From Alentia gelatinosa (Eukaryota; Annelida; Polychaeta; Phyllodocida; Polynoidae), in contig OX465582.1 in NCBI GenBank assembly GCA_950022655.1, positions 94,874,704 to 94,938,703 of the forward strand: a stretch of 64,000 bases of DNA, given 5' to 3'. Below, in pieces: positions 33,234 through 46,513 of the stretch. The first letter of the stretch is position 1. Every line of letters starts with the position of its first letter. Below the pieces are notes generated by a model that was given only the letters and a program-made list of their open reading frames with translations, did no database searches and was not told the DNA's origin. The translations under genes and the position numbers were made by a program.

Positions 33234-33878
33234 TCAATACTGAGCAATGGCGGCGTGGTGCAATGTGGGTAGGTGGTGTGGGTGCGCATGCGGGTGGTGG
33301 TGATGGTGGTGGGAGAGGGCGCCCCCTATGGGCGAGTGTTCCGTGGAGGGCGGCGTGGGCATACCGGAAGCGCTCTGGCACACGTACCACTCGCTCAGAT
33401 TCGTCGCGTGGTGCGACGCCGCCGCCGGCGCCAACGTGGGCGGCGGCGGGTGCGACAGTGACGTCACACCCGCGTGTAAACTGTGCGACGTGGAGGACGA
33501 CGTTGACGTCGATGATGGCGTGTGCTGCGTCGTCGTGTTTCCGGTTCCGCTTGTGGCGTTGGGCACGGATGGGGTGGGTTTGCGGTCGGGCGTGGGCGCG
33601 GGGCTGGGTTCGGGTGACGACGGGCTGGAGTTGTCCTCGAAGCTGGTGTTGTGTCCGTCGCGCGTGGGGCTATCGTCGTCCATCTCGCCCGGAGACTTAC
33701 AGTGCACCTTCATGTGTTTGCGCAGGGAGGAGGGATGTGTGTAGCTCTTGTCGCACCCCCGCACGCGGCAGTTGTACGGCTTGTCGGACGTGTGCACGTG
33801 AGAGTGCTTTTTCCGGTCAGAGCTGTTGGCGAAGCGGCGATCACAGCCGTCGAACTCACACTTGAAGGGCTTCTCTCC
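33234..33878 (-). CDS. zic: Zic-family zinc-finger transcription factor, last coding exon (frameshifted)
   Basis: The exon encodes the last two C2H2 fingers and the C-terminal tail of a Zic protein, a nuclear DNA-binding regulator of neural and mesodermal patterning. It opens after a TTTATAG acceptor, splitting the glycine codon of the TGEKPF linker (phase 1). Finger 4 begins CEFDGC and ends HSHVH; finger 5 begins CRVRGC and ends HMKVH. Both fit C-x4-C-x12-H-x3-H. The tail is Ser/Thr/Pro-rich, then has SEWYVCQS, a His-rich run and a terminal IAQY; TGA is at 33236-33234. A four-residue gap in the finger-5 cysteine pair is the invertebrate form; vertebrate Zic proteins have a shorter gap. Within finger 4, after the codons for GCD, one extra T (plus-strand A at 33840 or 33841) breaks the frame. 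On both sides the Zic frame is intact, so I suspect a base-calling error or very recent mutation. Fingers 1-3 and the N-terminus are absent from this window. Confidence 0.93.
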   Translation of the reverse strand, partial: GEKPFKCEFDGCDRRFANSSDRKKHSHVHTSDKPYNCRVRGCDKSYTHPSSLRKHMKVHCKSPGEMDDDSPTRDGHNTSFEDNSSPSSPEPSPAPTPDRKPTPSVPNATSGTGNTTTQHTPSSTSTSSSTSHSLHAGVTSLSHPPPPTLAPAAASHHATNLSEWYVCQSASGMPTPPSTEHSPIGGALSHHHHHHPHAHPHHLPTLHHAAIAQY

Positions 33879-33892
33879 TATAAAGACAAAAC
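33867..33892 (-). promoter_or_regulatory. Splice acceptor of the final Zic intron
   Basis: On the minus strand a T-rich run ending TTTATAG precedes GAGAGAAGCCC. Joining a G from the previous exon gives GGA GAG AAG CCC, the G-E-K-P of the finger 3/4 linker. From family knowledge, many bilaterian Zic genes have an intron near this position. The matching donor is not in the window as far as I can see. Confidence 0.8.
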
Positions 33893-36450
33893 GATGAGAT
33901 CATAATTAGTCAAGTACAATCAGAGCAATGAGTAGAAACATGGATTATAAAGCGAACTGGGTGTTATATTTCATATTGGGTTGATTTTCCTGGCGATCAT
34001 GAACAACTTTTTGACATTTTATTTTCTAGATTATGAACTAGGTTCATATCATGGCAGCCTATAATCTATCGGGCTAGAATAAAATGGTATATAGAACTAG
34101 AACATGGACATCAAAGAAAAGTAAAATTCATTGAATTTATCACAAAACCAACACAACCGGCATTCCTTCTTAATTTATTCTTTTAAGGAATATTTTGTTG
34201 TTGTTTTTGTTGTTGTTGTATATTATTCCATTGACACTATGTATCGGCTGCTGAGCCTTCTTCAGAATTGAGAAACGTAATTATTCGAGCTCGCAATGAG
34301 CAATCAAAGCCAACATCAACGGGTACTAAACCACGGACATGTTCAACCCCGGGACTTCCTGAATGAACGACGAGCCACATGCAAACTGCGCCAAGTCTAT
34401 CTCCCTGAGGAAACCAAGCTGGTCCCAACAATAATAGAACACGTTCTATATAAAGGCGGGTATCGGTCAGCGCGACAGGGCGGTCTGGGTACGACCACAG
34501 CCCCGCCGGCGGACCAGCCGCCCCCGTCCGCCGGCCGAGTATGGGGAAACACTGAAGTGGGGGGGTAGAGGTTGTTGAGCTTTAGTCCAGCCGTTGTGTT
34601 ATACTTCAGCCTGATGGCATTGAGTGGAGGCAGTATGGCGTGAGAGTATGAGTCCCCCGCGCACCTCATTAACAAGGATTATCATGGACCTGTTCCCACC
34701 TGCACCTCTCCATCATTAACCTTCCATCCCCCGGTTCCCCGATAATCACCAGATAACTAAATAAATATCAAAATGCGAATGAAAACCTTGTGTCCTTTGA
34801 TATCAACCCTACGACCTCTTACTCCTAAATTCACTTGGTGATTAAAACATCGCATGGAAATATATTTATCAATAAACTAATAAAGGTATTTTAACTATGG
34901 CGGGTGAAGGGTTAACCCTGACTCTTAGTATCTCCCTAACACTCCAGCTGACCCGGTGTTCCTTGAGTTTAACCCCACCCCACTCATTCCGCCCTACCCC
35001 TTCACATTGTCTCGTACCAACCCCCTACCAAGTTCTCCACCCTCAGCCTCCCATTTTCCAAAACCGACCCTAATATATACGCCCTACTTGTGTTCATAAG
35101 CCTATCCATCTTCGTTAAGTATATCGCGTGTGTCAGTGATGTACGTTGGCATTGAGGAGTGTCCACACCTATCTGAGGGTGTATGTGTGCAGCATGCACC
35201 TGTTCGCACTAATAAATAGGCATACGTTGATGACAGTTTTGAGAGCAGGAACTGCTGAGTATTTAATGATGGAAGTCACAGTGTTTGAGCCACATCTCTA
35301 GGTTTTATGTACATTAAGACACCACCACCGTGTTCTTACTTAGATCCTTACTGTAATACATTAATCTAATGGGGGAGGGGATACTGCAGGAACAATGCTC
35401 ATTGGTTAATGAGGTCATATTGGTCCGTAAATATGCTCGGAATTAGTCCATTAACAAATATTTCTGAGAATTATCAAGTGGGCGTACCTATACCCTCGAT
35501 ATGACTAGTACATGGTAATTCGGAAGGTAAAAAAAGTTGGACAATTCTGTACGTGAACAAAATTAATAATCAGGGTAAATCTGAGATTTACAGGGCAACC
35601 CATTAAATTGATTGTGAAGCGATATCGCAAATTATTCATCTGAGAATGACAGGGCAACCCCTTGAATAGATTTTGAGGCGATATCACAAACTACAGTAGG
35701 ACACACATATCTTATCTAATGACGATGTGGGTAGATATGTTTCCTCTCCCTCTGGTTAGGTGGGTGAACTGAGGGCTGGGTAGTCGGGTATTGGATGTGT
35801 GAGTGGGTGTGTACTCTCTCCTCCTTTGAGGTTTTGAATAGCAGACTGGGCGATATTGGAGGCAACTCGAGGCCGCTAGTAACATTTTAAACGACCCTTC
35901 CGTCTAACCTTTCCCCCTCAACGCATGCGCCGCGAACAACTGGTCTGTCAGGTCCAGGTGTTCCGGTCACGTGACCCGCCGAGAGACCATTTCCCCTGGC
36001 TCTCCCAGCGGAGCTTTGCTTTGCAGCATTCCAGTGGTAAAGAGAGGAGGGCAGCATGATCTGCTTGGAGAGCGTCCAGCCAACAGGTTAACACTGATCA
36101 AGGCAGACAAGCAGAAGCCCACAAGAGGGCGCCACGGACGCGAGGCTACCAATTAGGACAAGCGTAAACACAACCGCGGGGGCAGGCTTAATAAATAAAT
36201 TACCGGTAATAACACTACAGGCTTCTCTTTCCCATCATTGGGCTCGATTGGTGAAAAATCGAAGGTAAAGGAGGACAATAGAAGTTGTGCTTGGAGAGCG
36301 GGCAGCGTCAGGGATGTGAGAACCTCCATGTGACGTTGGAAATTGAGTGTACAAAAGGGGAACTAAAACGCTCACCACTTGGGTAAGCTGATACCGTTAG
36401 GGCTGGGGACCGGATGGCCGTATATTACTTCTTAATCTCCTTCTGTGGGA
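33879..36450. other. Probable Zic intron, no further exon seen
   Basis: No minus-strand stretch here encodes the earlier Zic fingers. The sequence is ordinary AT-rich DNA with a TTG-rich run near 34196-34220 and a GC-rich patch near 34490-34570. A CTCF-like word AGAGGGCGCCAC lies at 36124-36135. It is called intron only because it lies upstream of the acceptor on the gene's strand. Confidence 0.4.
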
Positions 36451-36451
36451 G

Positions 36452-36727
36452 CAACGAGTATAGAGAAATACTCTTTATCTTAGCCTGGAATAAACGTCCA
36501 TAGGCTTAACATTAGGAACTCGTTCTCAACAGGTTTGTGAGTACGGTAACTCATTCTCAACGGGTATTTAACAGATAGATATTTATAGGCTAAGATGAAA
36601 TCAGAAACATTTTTGTGCTTGGTCTGAGTCGCCTCGTTCATATTACTGCGCACTCTAAACTTGATGGCGAACGAGGACACAGACCAAACACTCATCAGTT
36701 TCTTTCTTAATACTCGTTGGTAGGAGC
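36452..36727. mobile_element. AACGAGTATAGAG foldback element
   Basis: CAACGAGTATAGAGAAATAC on the left and AATACTCGTTGGTA on the right are inverted. GGAGCA precedes and follows, a possible target duplication. Inside are CATAGGCTTAACATTAGGAA and GAGTCGCCTCGTTCATATTA, so it belongs to the two-part foldback group. Confidence 0.6.
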
Positions 36728-38063
36728 ATCTGTGTTTTAGGGGAAACCACAGCGATCTATATAAATAGTGATTTTGGTCTAATTTCATTTGATATCGGAA
36801 TATTTGTTATTTATGTGTTGTCGTGCGCTGTATTGTATTTTCCTGTGGATGCTGCAAGGAAGAACGCCCATCGAGGCGATTGTATGTCTCCGATGTTACT
36901 TGAATAAACAAAATTAAAATTTTGATACTGAACTTGAGCATTGAATTCATATGCATTCTCAAAGGCAGTTCTGGTGACTTCTGATGGTAAAACATTTTCT
37001 GATAGAAAGTGGTTTAATAGGCACCCATCTGACGTTATCTAATGTTTCCATATTCAAAACGAAAATAAGAGAAAAGTGCCCCCATGTCGTGTGTGCGCAA
37101 CATCGTCACAGGGGGGCGCGCGCGTCCTAACGAGGCGGATTGAGTGAGGGGATAAATAGATAAATGGAGGTCAACAACCTCGGGTCGCGGCGGTTGTTGG
37201 GGCGAGCCGATGGGATGGCACTACACCAGGGAAGCCATACATCACTCCCTGTTAATAGGACTGAGATTAACACTCATAACAGAGCCGTTTTAATACGGGA
37301 ATACATCCATGTCCTACCTCCTGAACCTCCATCATCAAAGCAGCTGGATCAGGATCACTATTGGTAGAATTGTTTGATCAGATAGACTAGATATTAGATA
37401 AATGATGAATAATATTACATGTAGAAGTCCATTGAAGGGCATGGCTATTCTGCTACGGTTTAGCGATCGTTTAACACGGGTGACGCATAAATACCATCTG
37501 TTTGAATACCAGATATCTACCAATAAACTGTTGATATTTAGCGTGTAATACAGCAAGGATGCTAGCTGTCGATTTTCAGCGTATATTACTGCAAAGATAC
37601 ACTGAAGATGGCCTAACTGTTGATTTTTAACGTATATTACAACGATTATATACTAAAGATGGCCTTACTTGATATTTAACGTATATAATAGTGGGGATAT
37701 ACTAAAGACAGCGACAATACACTATACATTTAACAGCAAGCAGACGACATTTTAAGACTGTGAAAATTGGGTCTGCTCTAGTAAATCTCCCGACACTCCG
37801 TTCCGTGAGAATATATCTGAAGGAAGCAGTCAGCACCCGTCAGCAGTGGGCCTATCGGGTTACTCTGTTCTCCCTCTTTGTGTGGATCTAATCACGTTTA
37901 ATGTGCCTGCTCCGATAACCCGTCAGACGGACCAATTTGTCCCGGGCTGGCCGATTGCGTAACCTACTATGTCACGGCCCTTTTTCCTACAGTGGCCCAT
38001 GAGGACGTTTAGAGCCTGGTGCATAGCCTGGCTGTTGGTGTCTCAGGGGGCTGGAGGCAAGAG

Positions 38064-38694
38064 TAGACTGGCACCAGTCCCTGCATCCTATGGCTACCCT
38101 CCTCACTGGGATTCAGACCCAAGTCCCTGCTACCTATGGCTACCCTCCTGGCTTGGATACAGGCTCCAGTCCCTATATTTTATGGCTACCCTCCTGGCTT
38201 GGATACAGGCTCCAGTCCCTGCATCCTATGGCTAACCTCCTGGCTGGGATTCAGAATCAAGTCCCTACATTCTATGGCTACCCTCCTGGCTGGGATACAG
38301 GCTCTAGTCCCTGCTACCTATGGCTACCCTCCTCGTTGGGATACAGGCACCAGTCCCTACATTCTATGGCTACCCTCCTGGCTGGGATACAGGCTCCAGT
38401 CCCTATATTCTATTGCTACCCTCCTCGCTGTGAGACAGGCTCTAGTCCCTGCATCCTATGGCTACCCTCATCGCTGGGATATAGGCTCCAGTCCAGGGGT
38501 AGGAGGAAGTATTGGGTTACAGGGAGTAGCTTGGGGCAATAAACAGGAGATTTGGTTCATAGTGGACAAGTCTTTGTTTCATGGGCCAGTCAGAGAAGGA
38601 TACATACTTTAATGAACTTTATGGGTAAGAACTTTATTCTTTTCGTGTTTAATCATTTAATGAATGCTCATAATCAAAGACTTGAGCAAGTCTA
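38064..38694 (+). mobile_element. TAGACT element, copy 4 (about 9 core repeats)
   Basis: Starts TAGACTGGCACCAGTC and has about nine 46-bp units with variants (GCATCC/GCTACC/ATATTC before TATGGCTACCCTCCT). The conserved GGGCCAGTCAGAGAAGGATA region follows, and the end is GAGCAAGTCTA. No clean adjoining 9-base duplication, although CTGGAGGCA occurs near both ends. A 150-codon frame across the repeats is an artefact. Confidence 0.8.
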
Positions 38695-39703
38695 GGGACT
38701 GGAGGCAGGGTACAGGGGCAGTGGGGAGGTGTCGGGGGAGGTGTCGGGGGAGGGTGTCGTAATCTGCTGTCATCAGGTCGCGCGGCTCAACACGTCTCGT
38801 CCAAACTCTCGTGTTCCCTCTCCATCACGATAACAAAACGCAGGCCAGCCTGGCGGCCGTGATTGGAACTACTTAAGCTATGGGGCGGGCGGGCGGGCGG
38901 TGGGGGTGATTGTGACTGAGTGCGACTGAGTTTAGATCCTGGCGAACCGGACCTATTTAGAAGGCGAGTTTAGAGACCTGGCACAAGTCTCGGACACACG
39001 AAAACACTGTATTCTACCTGGGTTTTGATGGCAAGCCATTGGTGTATGGTTCTTGATGTCCCAAATATTGATTTTTGTTTATATTTGGTAACTATTTCTC
39101 ACAAAAGTGAGTTTTTCAGAAACCAGATTTTTTTACATACATATCAAAATTGCATATGAAGTGGAAGATTTTACCAAAAGCACAGTCACTCAGTCCGGCT
39201 GAAAACATTTTTCCCTTGAGTTCCATGAATGAGAAATATTTCAGCAAATAGATGCATTCTGTGCCCAATTACTCTTCCAAGTCAAATTCTTAACTTTTTA
39301 AATGCTCTGTGGAGTTTTCTAGTCAAATTTCCACTTTTTAATGACCCCTTGGAGTGTTTTAAAAACGTGATACCGCTGTGTGACATTGTGGTGCGGTTCT
39401 TTCTCGTAGACCTGAGACCAAAAGAGGGGACGGTAGTGATTCGAGGCTTGAGTCGCCTTCAGGTGGTCACTGATACATCAACCTGCACACCTGCACCCAG
39501 GCCTTCCATCTATCCTTGTCACGGGCGCCATAAATATTCGCACTTGTCTATTTAGCCGCCCCCTCAACGTGTTACCCCCGGCCGTCCGCCGGCTGTGTGG
39601 CCACTGGGCGGAGTGCGGGGACGGAATGTAGCTCAGAAACCTTGAGAAGACGTTCCCACTGAGGTGTGTGGGGACCGGGTAGCCAACAAAAAGCAGGCCT
39701 AGG

Positions 39704-39857
39704 TAGGCCTTGGTACATAAAAATTCCGAAATTTTGATTCCCCCCACCCCACTCTCACAATCTTGTACGCAATGGAACAAAGAAAGACCATGTGCAAAAT
39801 TTCCGAAAATTTTGACTCCAACCCCCCTTGGTGCGTACGAACTTTATGGGTGGCCCC
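39704..39857. mobile_element. GGGGCC-family element, partial copy
   Basis: The right end ACTTTATGGGTGGCCCC is intact; the left end (TGGTACATAAAAATTCC) is decayed. Interior AAAATTTCCGAAAATTTTG words match the family. Confidence 0.55.
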
Positions 39858-40518
39858 CTGGGACAGTGGCCCAAAAGTGTGGCCCAAAAACTGACCCTTC
39901 CTTGTTTTTCTCTCGTATGTTTATATATGATAAGGTACAGTATATTTCAATCAAAACTAAGCCATTGGAGATCCACCACCCGTCAAGTCAATACAGTAGG
40001 TCGTCTAGAAGAAAATAACTCTCCTCTCCCGGAAATCAGCAGAATTAACCTCGCTGATCCCCCAGGTAGTTAGCTATATGATAGACAAGGTGAGTAGAAG
40101 GGGTGAAGGGAACGTGGTGGTACACAAAGCCCCATCAGAACACCCCCCACCCTCTTCAGTTCCCCGGACACAACCCATGAACCTTACCCCCGGCGGTAAA
40201 TTGCCGTCAGCGGCCGCTAATTTTTCACAAATTTGTCGTCGAGTTGGGGATAAGTCAGGATATGGGTGTGAACCATGGGGGTTACCTGGTGGTTGACGGG
40301 GAGTCCCCCCACCCTCACCTGCCCCCGTGTGTGCGCTTTGAAGTTCCCGGCAATACGGTCCAGGTCAGAGTATTTACTTCAGTCTGATTGATGTTTACTG
40401 TAGTTTTCTCATTTCTATTTCTTTTAGTAACGGTAACCATCGTAGATTTTCCCAATTGTTCGTAAAGGGTAATATTTTTTTTCAGATCAAACCCATAGTC
40501 TCCCTATATATTCCTATA

Positions 40519-40519
<1 letters not shown>

Positions 40520-40617
<98 letters not shown>

Positions 40618-40745
40618 TACCTATATGAATATATTACCTATATATGAATATATTAACTATATATGAATATATTAACTATATATGAATAAATTACTTATAT
40701 ATATATAAATATACATAATATATACAATCTATATATATACATAAT
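40520..40745. repeat. (TA)n microsatellite with ATATGAATATATTA repeats
   Basis: More than 40 TA units, then several copies of an ATATGAATATATTAAC-type unit. Confidence 0.95.
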
Positions 40746-41476
40746 TATTTATACTACTGTGATTTCCATCTCACCCACGTTTCCTCCTATACAATCACTA
40801 CCGGACATTGCTTTAAATTAGAAATAAAACCTAAATACCATCTGAACCTAGCATACTCCCACAGAGACACAGGATTTAGGTAGAAACCCCCCACACCTGG
40901 CCTCCCAGAGCCTCGAGCATGTGTTCGGGCACACGTGGTCGGCGAATTACAACTCGTTTAATGACCGGTGAGTCCTTTGTCACTGTTTACCACTGATGTC
41001 CACGCCGGGAAAACAGGCCCTGAACACCGGGCCGGCCTCCAATGCGGGGCGGCGGGCGGCTGGGTCCGGCCCCGGGCCCGGGACCGCGGCCAGGGAAAGG
41101 GAGGAGGGGGGAAACACCATCAATGAAATTACAGGAAAACATCCACTGGTCCAGAATAATTGTGAGAGAAGATGTCGGTGTGTGTGTACATATAAAGAGA
41201 GGCAGATTGAAGGGATGGAAGTTTGTGTGTGAGGAGGGGTGAATGGGAGTCCAGTGGTGGCAGGTATGAACAGATAGATGTGGGTGTATTAAGGAAGAGA
41301 GCTAAATAGCAAGAAGGGGATCATAAAGAGAGACGGAGGTAGGTCTAAAGGTGGAAGTAATTATAGGTATCATTGAATTATCATATGTGTTTATATATAC
41401 GTATATATATGAATATTGTTATCATATTCTATCATTATATATAACCTCATCATGTTATGCTACTTAATCCATTGAA

Positions 41477-41479
<3 letters not shown>

Positions 41480-41520
<41 letters not shown>

Positions 41521-41562
41521 CCATATATATGTATATAAATAATATAAATGTAATATATAATA

Positions 41563-41607
<45 letters not shown>

Positions 41608-41646
41608 AATATATATATATATTATATATATATATATTATATATAG
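41480..41646. repeat. (TA)n microsatellites
   Basis: Two long TA runs (about 41480-41513 and 41573-41640) separated by AT-rich spacer. Confidence 0.95.
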
Positions 41647-41649
41647 AGA

Positions 41650-44640
41650 GCCATATCATTGAGGGTCATTGAATACAGGACTATATACCTACATCTTTGG
41701 TTAAATAAAGGCGTATTTCGGTCGGCCGGTCATATGCTCGGTTATCACACAATGTACACATTTAGATACAGTCTGTTGCAAGCTCTGTGGCGTGGGTAAA
41801 GCATGCACCGCCCCCATTACTTCCACAATACGTTCTCTGGGGCAGCCTCTCTAATCAACCCGGCCCAGGGTAATTGTCTACATTCCCAATGACATTTCTA
41901 ATTCGGATACCTACAGCCAGAGTCTCTAAAGGAGCAATCTCGTCGATGTGAGACCCCCCGCTGCTGGCCTTGTTCCCTGAGCGGGCGGCAGAGGTTTGGG
42001 GGTGGTGGCCGCCCTCACAACAACCTTTCTCCGGTGGGCCTCTACCGCCATGAATTTAACATCGTGTTGCGTCATTTAATAGTTTATTTAAATAACTAGC
42101 AGGGGGTATGGCGTGGGTAGGTAGGTGGGTGGATTGGGTGGGGGGCTTAACATAGGGTCTACACAAGCCTGGTTTATGCAGAAATACATAAAAGAAAGTC
42201 TACCTGTAATCTCACCAACCTACACGTTCCTCCTTATATATTAATAATGCAAATTTTCCTAGAGAGGAACTTGATAATGTGTTACTATTGGTATCTCCGT
42301 AGTTCCAGCTTTAAGCATGGGTGGTGCTATTTTTACGGGAGTATGTTTAATAAAAGAGTCTTGTCGATCTCGGATCTAGGCATGCTGCCGCAGCGCAGGT
42401 GGCGAGTACAGGCAAGGTGAGGGGGTGAGAAAGTGGCCGCTATCAAAGGATTATCTCAGAGTGCGTGGTGTATGGTTAACACCCCACTTCGCCACCACCT
42501 CCGCCGAACAACACTCTGACTCACTTCTTACAAGCTAGCTTTATGTCATACTATAAATATACATTTAACCTAACTCGAGTTTTCCGGAATCTGCGTGTGA
42601 TGTGTATCGTCCCTAAATTAAAATTAGTATTGGAAACCACATACATATATATATTAACTTCCTCTGCTTCTCCGCCTTCCCCATTGATGAGTGTTTTGGT
42701 TTAAAAAATCTCTTGTAATTTCATGAGGACATCAGTGTATTTTTTCCTGATTGACAAACCATCAGTACTGCATGCTAATTTTCACTGACCATATTCTCTA
42801 TCCACCTCCACCGTCTGTGCTAAAGGCTCAGTCCAGGCCTGTAGACTTCAGCTGCATGGTAGAGCGTGTGTGTGTGTGGGGAGGGGGCTCCCCTTCTCCT
42901 TACGACCCCCCTTCACCTTACCCCTAGCTGTGATCCAGCCTAGAAAACCAGTCAGGTGGAACGGGCCAGACAAAGTAGCCTCGTTCCGTTGAAAACCTTC
43001 CGCCGAGCTCTACGACCCTGACTCTGGCGACTCGTGTAGACCGCGGGTGTACTACTGCGGGTGAGCCATTCAAACACCGCATATATACACCCACCCAGGC
43101 TTGTCATCTGCGCACATAAAACATCCAGTTTGAACTAATTTTTACCCCTCCCCTGTGAGACTTTTGTGAAACTACTTGTAAAAATTACAGGGAAAACAGG
43201 ACAGATTTGGTGTATGGTTCACTCATGTTGTTTTACTGCCTTTTCACCATTTCTCTCCTAGATCTATTTTACTGCTTACTTTTGATTATTAACGTCATTG
43301 AACTAATAATAACACTATACGTGTAAAGTTTCTTGGATGGAAGATATGTCTACGTATAATATTTATATTGTGATTTTGTTTATACATCTGAACACCATGT
43401 TTCATCTCTTTCCTTTTCTTCTTAGATATTGCTTCATTATTGCAGATATATATACACAATCCAGGACGCAAGTGTAGTATATCCATGGTCACAGATGAAG
43501 CAGACGACTTTCGTTTTTCAGTGAGCAGACGACAATTTTAAATGAAGATACAATTTCCGTCATTTTGATAATGAGATCAACACGCATCCCAACACTCAAC
43601 ATCAACATTTGACACATCAGGGAAAACCGTTCCGTTCCCGTTTTACGCTAAATTTGATCGGAGTTGAACCAAAAGCCTCGGCACCAGCGTCTCTGGATTA
43701 AGGATTGACATATGGGGAGGTAAAACTAAGCGGACACTAATCCCACCACTCAGGTCCGCCCTACACAATATCAGTGAAATCTGAACCTCTCGCGTCCGAC
43801 AAGGAGAACTCTTTAGGGAAGGTTGAGAGATTGGGAGGCCCGAAACTCGGTAGTATTGTGGCCGCAGAGAAAGGCCGGGTAATTGACATGTTAATACTAC
43901 TGGTGACTAGGCCCTGTTCCTGTCGTGGGGGCGACCTTTGTGGAGACCGGCGATTAGGAGACTCCGGTTACCTGTCGTTTATCACGATGGCATGTCGACT
44001 AAACGCATGACATATGTCCACTACTGCTGGTGCAGAGATTTAAAAAAATAAAATCTGTGCTTTAAAAAGTCTTCAAAGTCTCCCTGAAAAAATGTTTAGT
44101 CTACAATACGCCAGCTTTTTGCGCGAGTCAAAGAGTAAAATTTCCCGAAAGTTCTTATCGATGGATCACCTCTAATCTTCAATCTCATTTGACCTCTTTT
44201 CAAATTTCCCACCTCCTTGAAGTATTAGTAAGAATCTTGAATTACGGAACTATTTAAAAAATGGATTTAGTTGGGTTGGGGTTTTTTTAATTTGAGGGAA
44301 CACGGTGGGAATATGTAAACAAGTTCAGTTGTAAACATATAATTCATGGATATACGCCGACTCCAGTCGTTTTGCTGCAGAATTTACCGGAACACACACC
44401 ACAAGATCACGACCTTTCGCCCTGAACGCAGCCACTTTGCTTCCAGTTGGACAGCACATAATAGCGCAATATGGCGCGAAACACTTGAGTCCCATTAGAA
44501 TTGAAAACATGCTAATGACAGGGTGCCCGCGTTATAATGTGAGTGAGCAGGGTGGGTGGGGTTGTGGGGAAAGGGGGTTGGGCTATGGCTGGGGGTGTGA
44601 GTGCTCTGGAGCGACAAAACAGTGGCATCGTTCCCGCCTA
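41650..44640. other. No recognised gene
   Basis: Mixed AT-rich sequence. Two GCAGACGAC words occur 25 bases apart at 43500-43509 and 43525-43534. A GC-rich patch at 41940-42060 and (TG)n at about 42867 were noticed. Nothing coding can be supported. Confidence 0.4.
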
Positions 44641-44659
44641 AAAGCACAGTTGGTGGCCG

Positions 44660-44735
44660 ATTATCGTAAAATGTCGTCTGCTGAGTAAGAACGGATGCGC
44701 ACGCGCAGTGCCCATCTGCTGCCATGGCGTCTCTG
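44660..44735. promoter_or_regulatory. Promoter-like patch with NRF1 site
   Basis: TGTCGTCTGC (44672-44681) is followed 14 bases later by TGCGCACGCGCA (44696-44707), a perfect NRF1 consensus, then GCTGCCATGGCG. Such sites typify CpG promoters, but no exon is recognised nearby. Confidence 0.35.
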
Positions 44736-45289
44736 TGCTGTGCGCGTTCCTCTTTCAATCTCTGACTTTATCACATAAAGAGAGATCTGATTTTCGGATT
44801 AGTCCAACACTTCCCTTTCTATATGTTTCCTTCTTTAATAGTGCATGTGTATCTGTGCGTGGGGTTCAAGTGGTCATGAAGTATGTTAGCAGCAAATTAT
44901 TTTAACAAGATATGCCTAACTACGACATTGTCAACTTATATCCGTTGGATTGCAATATCGTGCTATATTTGATCTATGGTTATACAAGCTTTACATTCTA
45001 TGAATTTTGTTTGTTTGGGTAGTTCAAAGCCCAATTGGTTCAAATTGAATGCAAGAAATATATCAGCACATCTACATTACAATCAACAGATAATCATGAA
45101 AGAAAATGTGTCAAGCATGTCTCTTGCTGACATCTGGGTGCTAAAAATGATGTAAAGGGGCGATAATAGAGATGTTTTGCAAAGATAACCCTCCAATGAC
45201 TTCACTCTGTTCCGGGAGTTAGTTCATACAGGATGCAGTAATTTTAATGACCTTTCTCGCTGTCAATGCTTTACTGTTTTCAACATTCA

Positions 45290-46215
45290 TCACCAAAAGT
45301 CACACAAACATCAGTCTATTCCGCTGGTACCCGCCGGGTTCCAGAGCCGTCCTCAGAGGACGCGACGGGCAACCAGCTCCTGTGTTGTGAGTGCGATAAC
45401 CTCCGCCAGGGGGAGGTGCAGCGGACCACGCCCCCTGCGGGCAGCGCCGGGAATCACAGGCTAATGAGCGCTGACCCCGCGACCCGGGAGGCGACACCTG
45501 GGGGCATGACAGGGAACTGGACGGATCTGTGTACGTACGGTGTGACAGGCAGTACACTGGCCACCAGAGCTACACAAAGTTACCTCTGGTTGGGTTAGAT
45601 AAGCGGCCGCCTTGACCAAGTAGCGGGACCCGTTTGTTACTCTCCTAACATATCTTTCGTACTGCTTGGAGAGTGTGTTTATGTCATAACTTTGAAGCCA
45701 ATTTTCCATTTACTTATTTCCTTTCCTGTGTATTTTTTTCGAAACATAATAAACATAAATCTTGGTTTCTTTATCAATTTTTTTTTAGCTATGAACAGTT
45801 CATACTAGGTATGTATACTTTGAGAATATACACAGAACAAAAGTAATCGGTTTGAGGCGTACCACAAGTGATCCCGATTGGGATTTAACCCGACCAACCC
45901 TATTTTGTATCAGGGGTTGGTTGCCAAATTAAAGTACGGCATGACTTGCAGCCGGGTTCCCTGCCTGATCCGCCGCCGCCCGCTGCTACCCTCCGTAGGC
46001 CGGCACCCCGTCAGACGACAAGGCAACCGGGAGGCAACGGGGAGGTCGCCGGCAAATCCGCACCATCCGAGCCCGCTAGAGCCTTCCTCCCTCCACGGTC
46101 AACCCAGTAGTCCCTACACTACCTGTAGGCAGTGCTACAGGTGTCAACCGTGTCCCCCTAGGCGACCGATTCACGAGTTTAAAGCAAAGGTTGGGCTACT
46201 GACACATATATACGT
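45290..46215. other. GC-richer patches, no recognised gene
   Basis: Two GC-rich stretches (45330-45530, 45940-46150) keep short frames open on both strands. None shows a domain, signal peptide or splice-supported continuation that I can defend. Confidence 0.35.
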
Positions 46216-46217
46216 GT

Positions 46218-46513
46218 AAAGCCCGTTTTCCATTGACAGATGAAAACACCGTAGATATTTTTAGTTAACCTGGAAATCTGTCAATGGTCAGAGGTGTCAT
46301 CAACTGTGTACTTCGGTTTCAATTTATCAGTGACAGTGCACTGTTTCTACTGTATTTTCTGGCTACACAAAGACTTGATTGGCATTGTTACATATCATAT
46401 GCCAAATAAATTGCTGATCATTCTCTGCAGGTCTCGTTAGCATTCATAGATCCGAAGTCGGTACGCCAAATAAATCTACCGACTATTTATAGTCAGCCAA
46501 TGAAAACAGGCGT
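46218..46513. mobile_element. GGCCCGTTT-type inverted-repeat element, diverged copy
   Basis: AAAGCCCGTTTTCCATTGACA on the left (first 20 bases) and CAGCCAATGAAAACAGG on the right resemble the ends at 47091-47287. Confidence 0.5.

Noticed and set aside
33263..33865. 200-codon plus-strand ORF antisense to the Zic exon
   Set aside because: It is a GC-rich shadow of the Zic coding exon; the minus strand carries the recognisable zinc fingers.
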